A stretch of 64,000 bases of DNA from NCBI GenBank assembly GCA_963971225.1, contig OZ020267.1, forward strand, positions 47,563,993 to 47,627,992, read 5' to 3'. This document shows, piece after piece, positions 11,493 through 23,050 of the stretch (position 1 is the first letter of the stretch; the number at the start of each line of letters is the position of its first letter). The DNA is from Melieria omissa (Eukaryota > Arthropoda > Insecta > Diptera > Ulidiidae). A program made the position numbers and the translations under genes. The notes beneath the pieces were generated by a model. That model made no database searches and had not been told where the DNA came from. It saw nothing but the letters and a program-made list of their open reading frames with translations.

Positions 11493-11499
11493 TTAAGCG

Positions 11500-11790
11500 T
11501 TATGGAGCATACAACATTGCGTTTGCTTTTGAGTTTGACCTTTACAGTCGAAAACGCAGCGCATGTGGGCACAAAGCCCACATGCGCCTTCTATATTACT
11601 TCATATTATATGCTTCTACTCACATGTCACGCTGAAGTAACAGAGTATTCCGCTGAAGTAACAGAGTATTCTGCTGTTAGTAACAGAGGGTTCTGCTGTC
11701 AATAACAGAGAGTACCATAAGAAGTAACCGCCATAGAACGCGTTTTCTTATGAGCATGAGATGCGCGTCCTATATTACTTCATGTTCGTT
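11500..11790. repeat. fragment of the GAAGTAATATA family with TAACAG tandem units
   Basis: Holds 'ttctatattacttcat' at about 11590 and 'cctatattacttcatg' near 11770, the reversed end of the family at 32959-34262. Between them (about 11632-11712) are four imperfect about-20-bp units of the type CTGNTRRTAACAGAGNRTTC. The same units occur at 8640-8690, 24295-24375 and 33030-33070. Confidence 0.65.
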
Positions 11791-12053
11791 TGTAAGACAT
11801 AATAGATTTTGCATACTTCGGTACTAACACACTACCGATCCTCACAGGATAGTGTGGAGTGTACATAAAAACCGCGGTTGTTACCCTATTTAACAAATTT
11901 TAGCTTTAAGCCATTGAGAAAACTTGTCAGCAAGTCAGAAAAAGAGAAAAATGGGCTGAAAATTGGCAAACGAATGATTTTAATGGTCAGTCAGTCTTAG
12001 CTCAATCATTGTTATTAGCCCAATCTGCTGTTATGCATAGGTCCTCGTGTACC

Positions 12054-12299
12054 CTAGTTAGCACATAAATCTTCAACGGGACCAACTGGACAAATACAAC
12101 TGCAGATCATCAGCTTACGCAGGCACTTTTTAAAAATACCTATATAATAAAAATCGTAAATAAAACCTTTGGAAAAATCCAAAAGGCAAAGCAAAGCTAT
12201 GTGTCCCATATCATATGACACTCTGATATCATCCAAAATCTTAACAACAGCTGTGCAGCAGCTATGCCCTTGCTGGAAACCAGACTGAAAAGGAGACAT
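12054..12299 (-). pseudogene. non-LTR retrotransposon reverse transcriptase fragment
   Basis: The minus-strand frame shows QSGFQQGHSCCTAVVKILDD and LLCLLDFSKGFIYDF, the RT fingers/palm region around the first catalytic Asp of Jockey/CR1-like elements. About 80 codons remain; the start at MSPFQSG is not a true initiation. Confidence 0.7.
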
Positions 12300-13100
12300 A
12301 TGACTGAATTTATTGATATGCTTAAAATTTGCTCAGTGATGAGAGACTCACATACTTTTGACAATTACGATAACAACCCTACGGGACATGGGTGATGCAA
12401 ACTCATACACGTAAATCGCAAAAACTAACACATTCACACATTGTGGTCAAATTTTTGTACTGGAACCACTTCGGTGCAAAAGAGACAGTTTGGCTATGAA
12501 ATTATTTTATAAGAGAGAGCGAGAGGAAGGGTTAATGTACATTGGCATTTGAAAATTTGAAAGAAAAAATCAAACTTTTATTTAATCAGCTTTTGCATCA
12601 GCAATGATGCATTTATACAACAGCAATGAGGAATAAATGCCTCAGCGCTGACAGAAACGAGAGCACAGATAGAACTTAACAGTTCATCCGTATAGGTAAC
12701 TATGTGTGGAAAAGAGACAGCTATGCCGGCCGCCAACACGTGGCACCTTGTCAGATTCGATTTTGACACTATGTGAAATTTCCGTGAACGTGGTGGACGC
12801 AGTTAAATAAACGGCTTTCTAAAAGGATTTAAAAATAAGTCAAAACAAAATTAATTAAATTAAACAAATTAATAAACATGATAAACTTTTTATCGATATT
12901 TGCAGGATTTTTCAAAACGGATGAAATCAATTTCAGCGCTTTGACGTGTACAAAGCTCCCAACTCAAAAATAACTTATTATTGTTTTATGGTAACCTTGG
13001 GCTACGAATTATTTGACTAATTTTTGTTAATTCTTGTTTGTATTTGTTAAGGAAATTGTTAAAATACATAAAATAATTAAAAAATGTGTGTTATTAATTT
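12300..13100. other. intronic sequence without recognised genes
   Basis: No motif or repeat end was recognised in 12300-13100. Short frames are not supported by composition or motifs. Confidence 0.4.
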
Positions 13101-13103
13101 TCA

Positions 13104-13262
13104 CATCACCGCTGATGGATATTTTTATCAGCGGTGATGCATTTAGTCATCAGTGGTGATGAGCTTTCCCATCAGTGGTGATTAGAACCGTTGAGTGATA
13201 TTTACATCAGCGCCGATGCGTTTACACATCAGGGGTGATGAACTTCTTCATCAATGCTGACT
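13104..13262. repeat. 22-bp tandem repeat (minisatellite), CATCAGnGGTGATG core
   Basis: Starts of the core at 13104, 13126, 13148, 13170 and again 13205, 13227, 13249: a 22-bp period, with one irregular step. Each core is nearly palindromic (CATCAGTGGTGATG). Related, more decayed units are near 26630-26690 and 35515-35600. Confidence 0.75.
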
Positions 13263-13772
13263 GAAAGCGTGCATTCAATTTTAATGGGAGTAAATGAGAC
13301 AGCTGTATGTTCCACAAGTTACTGAAGTTCGTGTGCTGAAAGGTGATGCCAGATCACATGTACACAAAAGTTTCCATCCCTTTTTTCACAAGGCTCTTAA
13401 GAAGGTGATGGGAAAAGGTGATGGAAACTTTGATCTGCGCTGAGAGTCAGATGATGGGTCAGGTGAGCATCAGTGTCCTGCAGGGAAACTACAGGACGCA
13501 CGGTTGCAAACTTTTCATTTTCAGAAAGTACTAAAAACCTCGTTTTTCCACTCAGCACTGTTGAGCAAAAATAGGTAGTTGTCCCAATGTTCCGTGTCAT
13601 ATATGTACTAGGAAAGCTACTGCAAATCAGTGGCAACTGTGATCCGAGTAGCAATTCAACCAAGGAGGATCATTTCAGGTTGCATGTAATATCCAAAGCA
13701 TGATTTTTTAATCCCACTTTCCAGTTTTATATATTTTTTAAGTCTTGTATAGTGTTGAAAAACATTGCAGTT

Positions 13773-13858
13773 TAAAAAAAACTTTAATTTTTTGTAAGCA
13801 AAAAAACTTTAATTTTTTTAAGCAAAAAAACTTTAATTTTTTTTAAGCAAAATAAAAG
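13773..13858. repeat. about-25-bp tandem repeat, A/T-rich
   Basis: Three units of the type AAAAAAACTTTAATTTTTT followed by AAGC between 13773 and 13858. Confidence 0.7.
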
Positions 13859-14205
13859 CACTAAAAAATGCACCAAACACCAAACTCAATATTTTCTCTG
13901 TTTTGATTTTCAATAAGCACTAAATTAAGTGCGAAACGCACCAAGTTGGCAACAATGAGAGTAGTAGAATCGCGCTGTGTTGGACACACAACAGGTACAA
14001 CCTCTACGCTCTACACACTACCGAAAGAACTCTATAGTGACTTGGCTTTACCCTTGTTGGTCATGATTTTTGAGGTACCCCTAGCCGACGAAAGAATCGG
14101 GCGAATGCTGCACGAATTTTGGTCCGTTTTGCGATGTGAATATCTTCTCCTTAGTATATACAATTTATTAAAAAAAATAAAATTGTAATTTAAAAATGAC
14201 CTTAA

Positions 14206-14820
14206 CCCATTTTTTACCGCCCCTAGATTCCGTGGACCGATTTTGAAAATTTTCATAACACAGCCTATTTAGAGCCTCCGTATGCCATTTCTGCTTTCAA
14301 AAAAATTAAAAAATTTTTTTTTTGGCTGGAGCAGATGTGACACGCTGGCAAAATACGTAAGCCAAATTCGGAAAATTACACATTTTTCAAGTTTAAGTTA
14401 CTGTTTCTTTTTAACTACGTATCGAAAGTAGTTGCAACCAAGGAAAAAGTTGAATATAATGCGATTCCCGTGTTTTTAAGGACACATCAAAATATTTCAA
14501 GTTAGAACTTTAGAGAACTGAAAGTTTCATTATTTGTATGTCAACTTTGTTTTTTGGTAAGCAGTATTAAGTGTTTTATTAAAACCAAAAATTCATTTTG
14601 TATTAAAAGAAAATGTTTAAAGCCCTTAAAAAAGGTGGTCCTGTTTATACCAGTTTTACACTAAGTGAAACCCTAAAATTCGGAAATAGTTGAACGCAGT
14701 TTGAAAGCCAATGAATGTAGCTTTCCGATAATGTAAAAATATTTATTATGCGTTAGAAACTGTTATTTTCAGAATTTTTCAAAGTTGCCGTGTCTTTAAA
14801 GACACTGCGGTAAAAATGGG
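14206..14820. mobile_element. 615-bp TTAA-flanked MITE
   Basis: TTAA at 14202-14205 and 14821-14824; ends CCCATTTTTTACCGC / GCGGTAAAAATGGG. A second inverted pair GTGTCTTTAAAGACAC lies just inside the right end (about 14790-14805). Confidence 0.8.
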
Positions 14821-15599
14821 TTAAAGATAACGCAAATTTTTAATTTGGTCGGTTGAGGTCGAATTTGGTCGGAAGTTTGGTCGGAAAAAATGTATTGAAG
14901 TGGCAACACTGACGACTGCAATATAACCTTTGATATTGGTTGAGCTACGGGGGGATTGATGCCTTGATTTGAGTGGGCGAGCAAAGTCAATCTCGGTTAT
15001 GGCGAATGGGGCGGAGAGTGTGCATTGTTCGGGGAGTAGCGCTGCCATGATTTCGGTTCGCACCTTTTGTTTATGGATGCCACATGTTTTGAATTGGAAA
15101 ATTTAATGTCACTGTTAGTTTTATTTGAGTAGCGGGTTCCCGTTGGCTCGAAGGACCATGAATATTTTAGTGTCTGGGAGCCGTCGGCGAAGTGGAATTC
15201 AAATTAAAAAGGTGCGGTGTTTATTTTTTCGTATTTAGAACACAAATGATTAATAACAATGGACCACACAAATGGTCGGACTCCGTCCGCCGGAGTCGGT
15301 GGGCTGGAAGTGTGGAACATAAGCACATGGGGAACTGGAAGGAATGGGATTGGAACTATAAGGGATCTACAGAGTGCACAACACATTTAGCCACAAAACA
15401 CATTCTATGCTTAAAATAAAATTTCTTCCACGGGTAGCCAAAAGATATAAAGAAAACTTCAGAGCTGAACAGTATTTCAGCCACTTTTTAGAAAAATGTA
15501 AACAATTTTTTCAACCACGTCATACACTACAGTACCGTTTTTCAAATTAAGGTTATTGTTTTAGTTTAACATAGTGTGGCAATTGTGTTAAAGCTGATA

Positions 15600-16237
15600 G
15601 TTTTCTGGGGTCTATTCAGAGGAGGTGAGGCATCTGATACCATCACACTGGTTATTCCTCGAGCAATTTGTTCAAACACTGGAGCTGATGCATTCCCAAT
15701 TTATACCATGTTCCACTAAACTTTACAGAGACAGTTCGTTTCTAGCTGTGTTGCGGGATTGTGGAATGGCCTTCCCACAGACGTTTTCTTTGGCGCAATG
15801 TCCTTGATGATTTCAAGTCAAGTGTCCATAACTATAACCGTAACCTTTACATATTTCAAGAACCAATGCAATTTTTCGCTTGCATGGTGTGCTAGTTCGT
15901 GTAATAAAAAACGAGAAAGGAATAAATTCATTTGAAGCCGTCTAAATGGTCCCTTTAGAAAGGGAAAATAAAATAGGCGGATACCCGAATAGTAGGAGTT
16001 GGCCTAACGCGCCTGACTCGCGGTCACACTAACCAAGTGATTTGTAGCGGACGCAATTTTTTTGTAATGGATTTGTAATTTTTGTAATTATTTTGATTTA
16101 TCTGTACCTAAACCCTTGTTCATTTCCTTTGTTTACTATCACTTTCCTGTTTAAGTTTAAGCTTAAGTTCCATTTTGTTAATTAGTCTGTAAGATTTGTT
16201 CAAAGACTTTCTAAATAAATAAATAAATAAAAATAAC
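15600..16237 (+). mobile_element. non-LTR retrotransposon 3' end with (TAAA)n tail
   Basis: 15600-15960 resembles the C terminus of Jockey-type ORF2 (LWNGLPTDV-like at about 15758, then FKSSVHNYNRN-like in a shifted frame). An untranslated part follows and ends in CTAAATAAATAAATAAATAA at 16211-16232. Frameshifted and 5'-truncated. Confidence 0.6.
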
Positions 16238-16794
16238 TACAGTCCGACCGATTAATCGGCATCGGCATAGGCTAGTATCGGCCAATAAAATTGGTATCGG
16301 CATCAGCTGGTATCGGCATCGGCCAAAAATATAAGTATCGGTATCGGCCTTTTTTGGTCGATGCTTATAACCCTTTTCAGTAATGTATTTTTAGATACTG
16401 TTTAATATAAATGTTTCCTAGAAATGTTTTTTTTAAACTAGGTTTTCTTAAAAACACAGATTTTCTCGAAATGCCTATGCATTTCGTCTCTTAATGTGGA
16501 TATCAGAAGAAGGGGCATTTCAATCAATTTTTCATTCAATTTTTCAATTTCAATTTTTCAATCTTATCCCTCTTTTTTAATTGGAAGCACTTTTTTAACA
16601 GGCCTTTTATTTTTTCCAAATTTGTTTTCTGACTTCTTCCCACTACATCTGTACAACGGGTCGCAATTTGAGAGTACAAGTTTTTAATATAAAAATCGTA
16701 ATTTTAAGTTGAATAAAAAACTGAATTTGTATGCAATATTTACATACGTCACTATTTTTGTTTCTCTCTCGGTGGATAAATGTGATAAATTCCC

Positions 16795-17040
16795 TACAAG
16801 AACACTTTCGGTCATATGACCGGTCATTTGATAGTCAGGCCTGCTAAAAATATCGGTCAGCACTCGAAACAAAGTTTCTATAATTTTTCTACAGGCCAGT
16901 TAACAAAAATGATAGAAACTTTTGTATACGTGTGATTTTCTGTTTCACTCTAACACACACCTTTTGCATATTAAGAAAAGTGTTTTTGCTCTGCTCTAAC
17001 GCATACGTATTCCAACCTCCAAATATTTAGTTTTGTATAG
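16795..17040. repeat. interspersed repeat CCCTACAAGAACAnnnnCGGTCATATGACCG, copy 1
   Basis: Matches 20372-20600 over about 240 bp, starting CTACAAGAACA and including GGTCATATGACCG, CGAACAAAGTTTCTAT and CCAAATATTTAGTTTT. After the SINE insertion the match resumes at about 17688 (ACTCCTAATGGGAATGTCAG). A degenerate relative starts at 35158. Confidence 0.65.
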
Positions 17041-17680
17041 CTGTCTTACCGCCGCCGCCGCGGCAGCCGCCGTAGCTCAGCTGGCTAGCGCGTTGGGCGA
17101 GTCAAGACTCCGGGAGTTCAATACTCGGTTGCGTCAACACCGAAAAACAAAGAAAAACCACTTTTTTTTTAATTTTTTTTTTGAAAAAAATTCACACGCA
17201 CAACACGGTTGGTTGCAGGTAGCCAGGCCTTAGTCTCTTCAGCCGGCCTCGATAGTCAAGCGGGTAGCGCGCTGGCTTCTCATACCAAAGGCTCCAGGTT
17301 CGATTCCTGGCTCGGGCTGGTGAACAACTCATCTACTTCTATCGCTATCCACATGAAGGAAATGAGAATTACAAGAATCGCACAAGTGCGCTCTTGGCAG
17401 GCAATGGCAAAACCTCCAAGTGTGAACGAAAAACTGCCAATCGCCGTTCGGATTCGGCGTTAAACTGTAGGTCCCCTCCCCCCCTTTCCCCATCCGCTTG
17501 AAATGTGTGCTGTAACATATGTTGGCAAAACAGTGTTGCATACACAGTTCAAAAACGGGTGAAATATGTGGTATCACAATGGGCCTTTCAGGCCTCGGAG
17601 TGTGTCTCTTATAGAGGCAGCCACCGCAACCTAACCTAACCTAACCTTAGTCTCGTAATCGTCAAGAAGAAGAAGACCGC
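17041..17680 (+). mobile_element. tRNA-derived SINE (family A) interrupted by SINE B
   Basis: The head GCCGCCGTAGCTCAGCTGGC at about 17067 has a pol III A box (TAGCTCAGCTGG); the B box-like GAGTTCAATACTC is at about 17115. The body ends with CACACGCACAACACGGTTGG and AGCCAGGCCTTAGTCTC, then continues after SINE B with TTAGTCTCGTAATCG at 17648. It sits in the repeat matched by 20372-20600, which lacks it. Confidence 0.7.
17238..17644 (+). mobile_element. SINE family B, tRNA-Met-like head and (CCTAA)n tail
   Basis: 407 bp inserted in SINE A with a 10-bp target duplication CCTTAGTCTC (17228-17237, 17645-17654). The head (17246-17318) looks like a tRNA with TAGTCAAGCGGGTA and GGTTCGATTCC boxes and a CAT loop triplet. 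The 3' end is CCTAACCTAACCTAA. A 3' part lies reversed at 46795-46975. Confidence 0.75.
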
Positions 17681-17938
17681 TATCTCAGCTACTCCTAATG
17701 GGAATGTCAGTCAGTTGACCGGTCATGTGCCGAAATGTTTGACTGAAATGCTGATGAAAATATCGGTCACAATATGATATATAAATCGGTCGTTCATGAC
17801 CAATACTCAATATATATTGAAAAAATTCAGGTTTTTATTGAAACATTTTGGAAAACCCGTTTGCTTTTACTTCTGCCTGAATTCATTTAAAACTTATTTA
17901 AATGAAATAATATAAACAAAATTTAATTTAAAAAAAAA

Positions 17939-18430
17939 TCATTTGCGGTCCTCTGCGGATGATCCCACATATTGTCGCCTCCCCATATTGCCGGCGGCAT
18001 CATTGGCATCGGGCTTCCTTGGTCTTGCGCTTCGGTACTTGCTATGGCCCAATATTGAAGTTACTGAAAGTGCAGAATTATTTAAATATTCGAATAATAT
18101 TATTTTAATTAAATTTCTATACGAATTCTTACCTTCTTTTCTGTTTTTCTTTTTTTCGGCGTTTGAAGCAACGGAGTATTTGAACATGGGCTCGCGCGTC
18201 GTTTGACTCGCGGCCGCACGCGTTAGCCAGCTGAGCTACGTAGCTATGGCAGCCGACGGCTCTTAATCATTTATATTAACTCCGATGCGAGTTCTTGTCA
18301 GCAGTTCCTTCTATTGTTGTCTCATTCTTACATATGCGTGTATAAGCAATTAATGTTTCTATGGTTGTCAAATGGTTTGTTTCAGTTTAAATGAAAGACA
18401 AATTGCAGCGATATTTTGTCTCACATGGGC
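17939..18430. repeat. interspersed repeat with reversed SINE-A head, copy 1
   Basis: Matches 21853-22283 (ATGATCCCA..ATTGTCGC, TTGCGCTTCGGTACTTG, AATATTGAAGTTACTGAAAG). Within both copies the minus strand carries GTAGCTCAGCTGGCTAACGC and a GGTTCAA-type box. It is probably a variant SINE with its head at the right (reverse orientation). The 82-87-codon frames here come from the repeat. Confidence 0.6.
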
Positions 18431-19416
18431 CAAACTTCATGCAAATGTATTGGTAAATTTAAAAAATGTTTTGAATGTAGTGGAGTTTCGGTCAGGCAGT
18501 TCTTGTAGGGTTACTTTTTTAATACATGTTAATGTATTAGAATTCTGAATTCTCTTGTTATTTTATTTAGTTTTCAATTATTTCGTTTCTAATTGTTTTG
18601 TAATCTGATCAATCAACAATATGTAATAGTTCCTTCTGTTATTTTATAAAATAGACTGTGTTTTTGATTGAATTCATTCGTGTTATTTTTTCTATATAAT
18701 CGGCATCGGCCGATTTTCGTCCTTTCGGCCGATTGATCGCCATCAGCCAAGCTCGCCCTTCCGGCCGATTAATCGTCATCGGCCAAAAAATTGGGTATCG
18801 GTCGGACTCTACAAATAACCTCACATTATGCTTGCACAACAGTAGTCACAATCAAAAGTACTTTGCTGTATTGGTTTGTAGGTATAACTATGTATCGTAT
18901 GAGTATGCTTGTATGAATGTACATATGTATGTACTCCTAAATAAATTTGTGCTGAATAAATATTGTATATCAACGAACTCATAAAATTGTTTGTTTTTGT
19001 GGAAGACTTGAAAGTTGAAGTGCTCTGTAAATACAAAATTCATTTTCATAACAACTTGCAAACTCTTCTAAATAATCGAAATGCATTTGTTTGTGCATCC
19101 ATTTGCTCATAAGAAATAAGAATAAAAATGTAATTATTCTTGCTATACGTATTGATTTGAGTCTTTGGTTTTGTGAAATATATATGTACATAAATAGGGG
19201 TGGCACGCTAATTAGCACACCCTACGAATAGTAGGGGAAAGATTATGAAACACAAGTAAAAGTAGAAATTATTGATAAGGGACAATAATATTTTCATTTA
19301 TTTTTATTATTATTATCAATTGTTTATTTATTATTAATTGTTAATTATTATTAATTGTTTATACAAGATATTTTATTTGTTTAGATTTGCATTAGCACCA
19401 GAGACAGTTACATCAG

Positions 19417-20234
19417 CCCTGTAGGAATTCGGACTGGTCCAGATGTTATTTTTCAACTGGTTGCTTGTCAACCATAGCTGACTGTAGAACCGATTCGTTT
19501 CCTTTGAGCGAACTCACCCTTTTAACATGACGATGTCCTAGGCGACAGTCAATTGTCCTCTCTGCATCCATTCGCAACTAGTCCGAAGTCTTAAATCAAA
19601 ACAGTTTCTAAACCAGTTGCGAAGCTTGTAGTTTAGTTTTAGTTTGTAGTAGCGAACTAGTTTATTCTGGATTAGTTTTCTAACCAGTTGATTTTTATGG
19701 GGGAAAATAAAAGAATGCAATTTTTCAACAATTATTTTATTTTAAAAATATAAAAAACAACAAAATTTTGTCGCGAATGAAAAACAAGAAATATTGGTGC
19801 CCGTAAAGATGTGATGAACTTCGACTTGCTGACACACTTCTGTCGAAACTGTTTGGCGCCTGACGCAATACAACATCCTGACTTCGCCTGCAATAATTAA
19901 AAAAATAAATGAATTAATAAATAATTACATAAATAAACAAACAAATTTAATAATACATACCTTTCAGCTGCTGCTTTAATTCATTGATTTACATAATTAC
20001 GCGAAATTCCAACTGAAAGTATTCAAAGCAAATCAAGCGAGCCTCGAGTCAGAGAAGCAGAAGCTGAAAAAATTTATGTGTCGTCGTTGTAACAAAAGTA
20101 TCATAGGATCAGACCTAACAGTATTTTGTGAACGAATAGACGCGAACTGACTGACTTCTGCATTCACTGACAGCTACTTGGACAATTAGGTGCTCAATTG
20201 ACTTGCAAAAAACGTTGTTTCAGGTCCGACAGGG
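19417..20234. mobile_element. CCCTGT-end element, copy 2
   Basis: Left end CCCTGTAGGAATTCGGACTG, right end reversed CCCTGTCGGACCTGAAACAA. This 818-bp copy is the least interrupted and gives empty sites for insertions in the other copies. It keeps the intron-like GTATGT and TTATTGCAG signals on the minus strand (near 19964 and 19893). Confidence 0.75.
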
Positions 20235-20371
20235 AGAGCTACGGAAGAAACAACTAACATACATACTAATGAGGTTTAAATGCTCATAATTACAGACCAA
20301 TAAGGCAAAAGCATAGAGCAGTGATGGGTCCTAACACAACCAAGCATTTTAGCAATGTATGTGTAGAAAGC

Positions 20372-20600
20372 ACCCCTACAAGAACAGTGACGGTCATATG
20401 ACCGTCATGCCTGACCGAAATTTCGGTCAGCCCTCCGAACAAAGTTTCTATCATTTTTGTACAGGCGGTGTAAAAAAACTGATAGAAGCTCTCGTGTACG
20501 TGTGATTTTTTTGTTTCACTCTAACACATATCTTTCAACCTTCCAACCCCCAAATATTTAGTTTTATATAGCTACTCTTGATGGGAATGTCAGTCAGTCG
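20372..20600. repeat. interspersed repeat CGGTCATATGACCG, copy 2
   Basis: Counterpart of 16795-17040 and 17688-17720 without the SINE: TTTATATAGCTACTCTTGAT is uninterrupted here at about 20563. Confidence 0.65.
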
Positions 20601-20825
20601 ATCTGCGCGATAACCGGACAGGTATAAAAGGCAGCCGGGTACGGCGCAGCGAGTCAGTCTTGGTTTAGACAAGTGAAGGTGCCACATGGAGTAATTAAGC
20701 AAATAATTAAGTGTAAAGACAGTTAAGTGTGAAATTGGTGAAATATAGTGATTGTTGGTTTCATTGAATGCGTTTGAGAAACTAAGTGTGTTTTGTTTAT
20801 TTCAAATTACGCAATCCAGAGATAC
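20600..20825 (+). promoter_or_regulatory. TATA box plus initiator, promoter or LTR relic
   Basis: TATAAAAG at 20623-20630 and arthropod initiator TCAGTC at 20654-20659 are spaced about 31-33 bp. This is the standard pol II core-promoter distance. The 170 bp downstream have no long ORF and are cut by the hAT element at 20834. The layout fits an LTR U3-R start of a retrotransposon more than a host gene, but no second LTR was found. Confidence 0.4.
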
Positions 20826-20833
20826 GTACTAGC

Positions 20834-21790
20834 TAGGGATCGCAATTTTTTGCCATTTTGCGATCCCGGGATTTTCGGGATTGAAAAGTCAAATCCCGGG
20901 ATCCCGGGATTTAATCCCGGGATTCAAATAACAAATCTTTTAAATAAAACAATTTTACCAAATTGCATAAATACTTGTTTATAATATATTTACCATAAAA
21001 ATGGACACAGTTTAATCACATTTGGGGTAGTTTTAAGATTTTTTATCTTGAATTTAATCACATTGTAAGGCGGAAAGGGAGGCAGTCGGTGTTGAGTCGT
21101 CGAAGTGGTTGGTTGTGCGCGGCACATCACCAAAATCCAGTTGTCATTTACAATCAGTTGTCAATTACATTCAAAATTGTCAGTTTAAATTTAAATCAAA
21201 TAAATAAACATAGTCATCCTTGACAACATTTTGTTTAACTTAAAAGTTTTTCATTTGACATTTAACTTCAGTTTGATAACATTTAGTTTTATCCAAAAAT
21301 GACACTTAAACATAACTTATTGCTTTGCATCAAATGTATCATAAAGTACATATATACGCATATTTGATAAAAATAAATAAAATAGTTAATTTGTTAGTAC
21401 TTTTAGTTTTACTTTGATTATTTCGATAAAAAAGTTAAGCGTTGTGATTAACTAAAAACTGAGATCTTAAAAATACTAAGGCATTAAATGTTTTGCCCTC
21501 TAATCTAGAGCGAAATTTATTGCAAATAAACCCTGCTGAGAGAAAACATCTTTCAGATTCAACACTTGCTGGTTGAATGCTTAGTAAATAATTATAAGCC
21601 TTTTGCAAAAGACGCCCTCTATCCCCTCTCTCCTCCTTCAGATAAGGAATTGGGTTTTTGTGCTTTTAAATTTATTTCATTTGAACTTTGAAGCATCTTT
21701 TGCAATCCCGAAAATCCCGGGATTAAAAGATTTGAATCCCGGGATTTTCGGGACTGGAAAAAGTCCGGGATCCCGGGATTGCGATGCCTA
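20834..21790. mobile_element. 957-bp nonautonomous hAT element with CCCGGGATT repeats
   Basis: The 8-bp target duplication GTACTAGC is perfect at 20826-20833 and 21791-21798. Ends TAGGGATCGCAATTTTTTGC and, reversed, TAGGCATCGCAATCCCGGG. The subterminal regions are rich in the palindromic unit AATCCCGGGATT (20866-20925; 21703-21779). No transposase frame. Confidence 0.88.
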
Positions 21791-21852
21791 GTACTAGCCC
21801 AGTGGAACTAGCATTCGTAAAAATATAAAAAAAAATTAATTTGATATCCTGC

Positions 21853-22283
21853 TTGGATGATCCCATATTGTCGCAATCGAAGGCGTTTGCTTAGCGCGGC
21901 ATCATTGGCATCGACTTCCTTGATCTTGCGCTTCGGTACTTGTTATGGCCCAATATTGAAGTTACTGAAAGTACGGAATTATTTAAATATTCAAATAATA
22001 TTATTTAAATTAAATTTTAATTCGAATTCTTACCTTCTTTCGGTTTTTCATTTTTTTTGGTGTTTGAAGCAACGGAGTATTGAACCTGGGTTCGCGCGTC
22101 GCATTTGACTCGCGGCCCCACGCATTATCCAGCTGAGCTACGTAGCTACGGCAGCCGCCGGCTCTTAATCAATTTTATTAACTCCAATGCGAGTTCTTGT
22201 CAGCAGATGCTTCTATTGCTGTGATTGTGATTGATGATTTGTTTCAGTTTAAATGAAAGACAAATTGCAGCAATATTTTGTCT
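21853..22283. repeat. interspersed repeat with reversed SINE-A head, copy 2
   Basis: Counterpart of 17939-18430; the right part is cut by CCCTGT copy 3 at 22284. Confidence 0.6.
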
Positions 22284-22392
22284 CCCTGTAGGAAATCGGA
22301 CTGGTCCAAGTGTAGTTTTTCAACTTGTCGCTTGACAGTCATATATGACCTCAGAACCGACTCGTTTTCTTGGAGCAAACTCACCCTCCTAA

Positions 22393-23050
22393 GAGGGTAG
22401 TCAGGTAGAATCGACCATATTTTTAAATAATTTTTTTTTCATACAAACTTTTATTCCACATTAAAAATTTTTTTTATATGTTATTGTAGTTTTGAGTACT
22501 GAAAAAATTTTGTTTTTATAAATTTCCGTTCATATCCGAGGGAGAAATGGGCGACCGGAAAACGCCATTTTGAAACGCTGGCTGACACGATTACGGCCGA
22601 TCTACTGCACCGATTTGCTTAAACTTTTTTATATTTTCAGAAAAGGTTTGGCTATCGTATGAACTACGATCATTATTGTCCATTTCTATGTAACAAAGTT
22701 ATGACACAATTATTAACAAAAAACAAGCAAAAAAAAATAAAAAACTTTACATTTGTACTAAATGTTTATTTATAATATTTTTAATATTTTTTTACCGTTG
22801 TAGTTCAAACGAGAGCCATTTATTTGTACTTCAAAATGAAATTTGTTTGGTATGTTTCAGATCATCCAAAATGGAGAAATCGTGTCAGCCAGATTTGAAA
22901 ATTGGCGTCTTCCGGTCGCCCATATCTCCCCCGGATATAAACGAAAATTTATAAACAAAATTTCAAAAATTCAGTACTCTTAATGTGGAATAAAAATTTG
23001 TATGAAAAAAAATTATTTAAAAATATGGTCGATTCTACCTGACTACCCCC
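22393..23050. mobile_element. 658-bp TTAA-type foldback MITE
   Basis: Very long inverted repeats (about 180 bp each arm) starting GAGGGTAGTCAGGTAGAATC on the left and GGGGGTAGTCAGGTAGAATC reversed on the right. Right flank TTAA (23051-23054), left flank CTAA (22389-22392). The undisturbed copy 2 reads CCCTTTTAACATG at this place, so TTAA was the target. Confidence 0.8.

Larger units (their letters stand above)
16241..18808. mobile_element. AGTCCGACC-end element with GCATCGGCCGATTAATCGG repeats
   Basis: Left AGTCCGACCGATTAATCGGC; right end reversed AGTCCGACCGATACCC. CTAC stands on both sides (16237-16240; 18809-18812). Subterminal repeats of the palindrome CCGATTAATCGG and of CGGCATCGGCC mark both ends, at 16250-16355 and 18700-18795. 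A second, reversed and partial copy is at 40017-40625. SINEs and other repeats are nested inside. No transposase seen; family unknown (hAT-like ends are possible). Confidence 0.6.

Noticed and set aside
13104..13262. CRISPR-like regular array
   Set aside because: Units are contiguous 22-bp tandem copies without unique spacers, in a eukaryotic context.
17246..17318. tRNA-Met-like sequence with A and B boxes and a CAT loop
   Set aside because: Acceptor stem has at least two mismatches and the anticodon stem does not fold well; it is the head of SINE B with a target duplication around the element.
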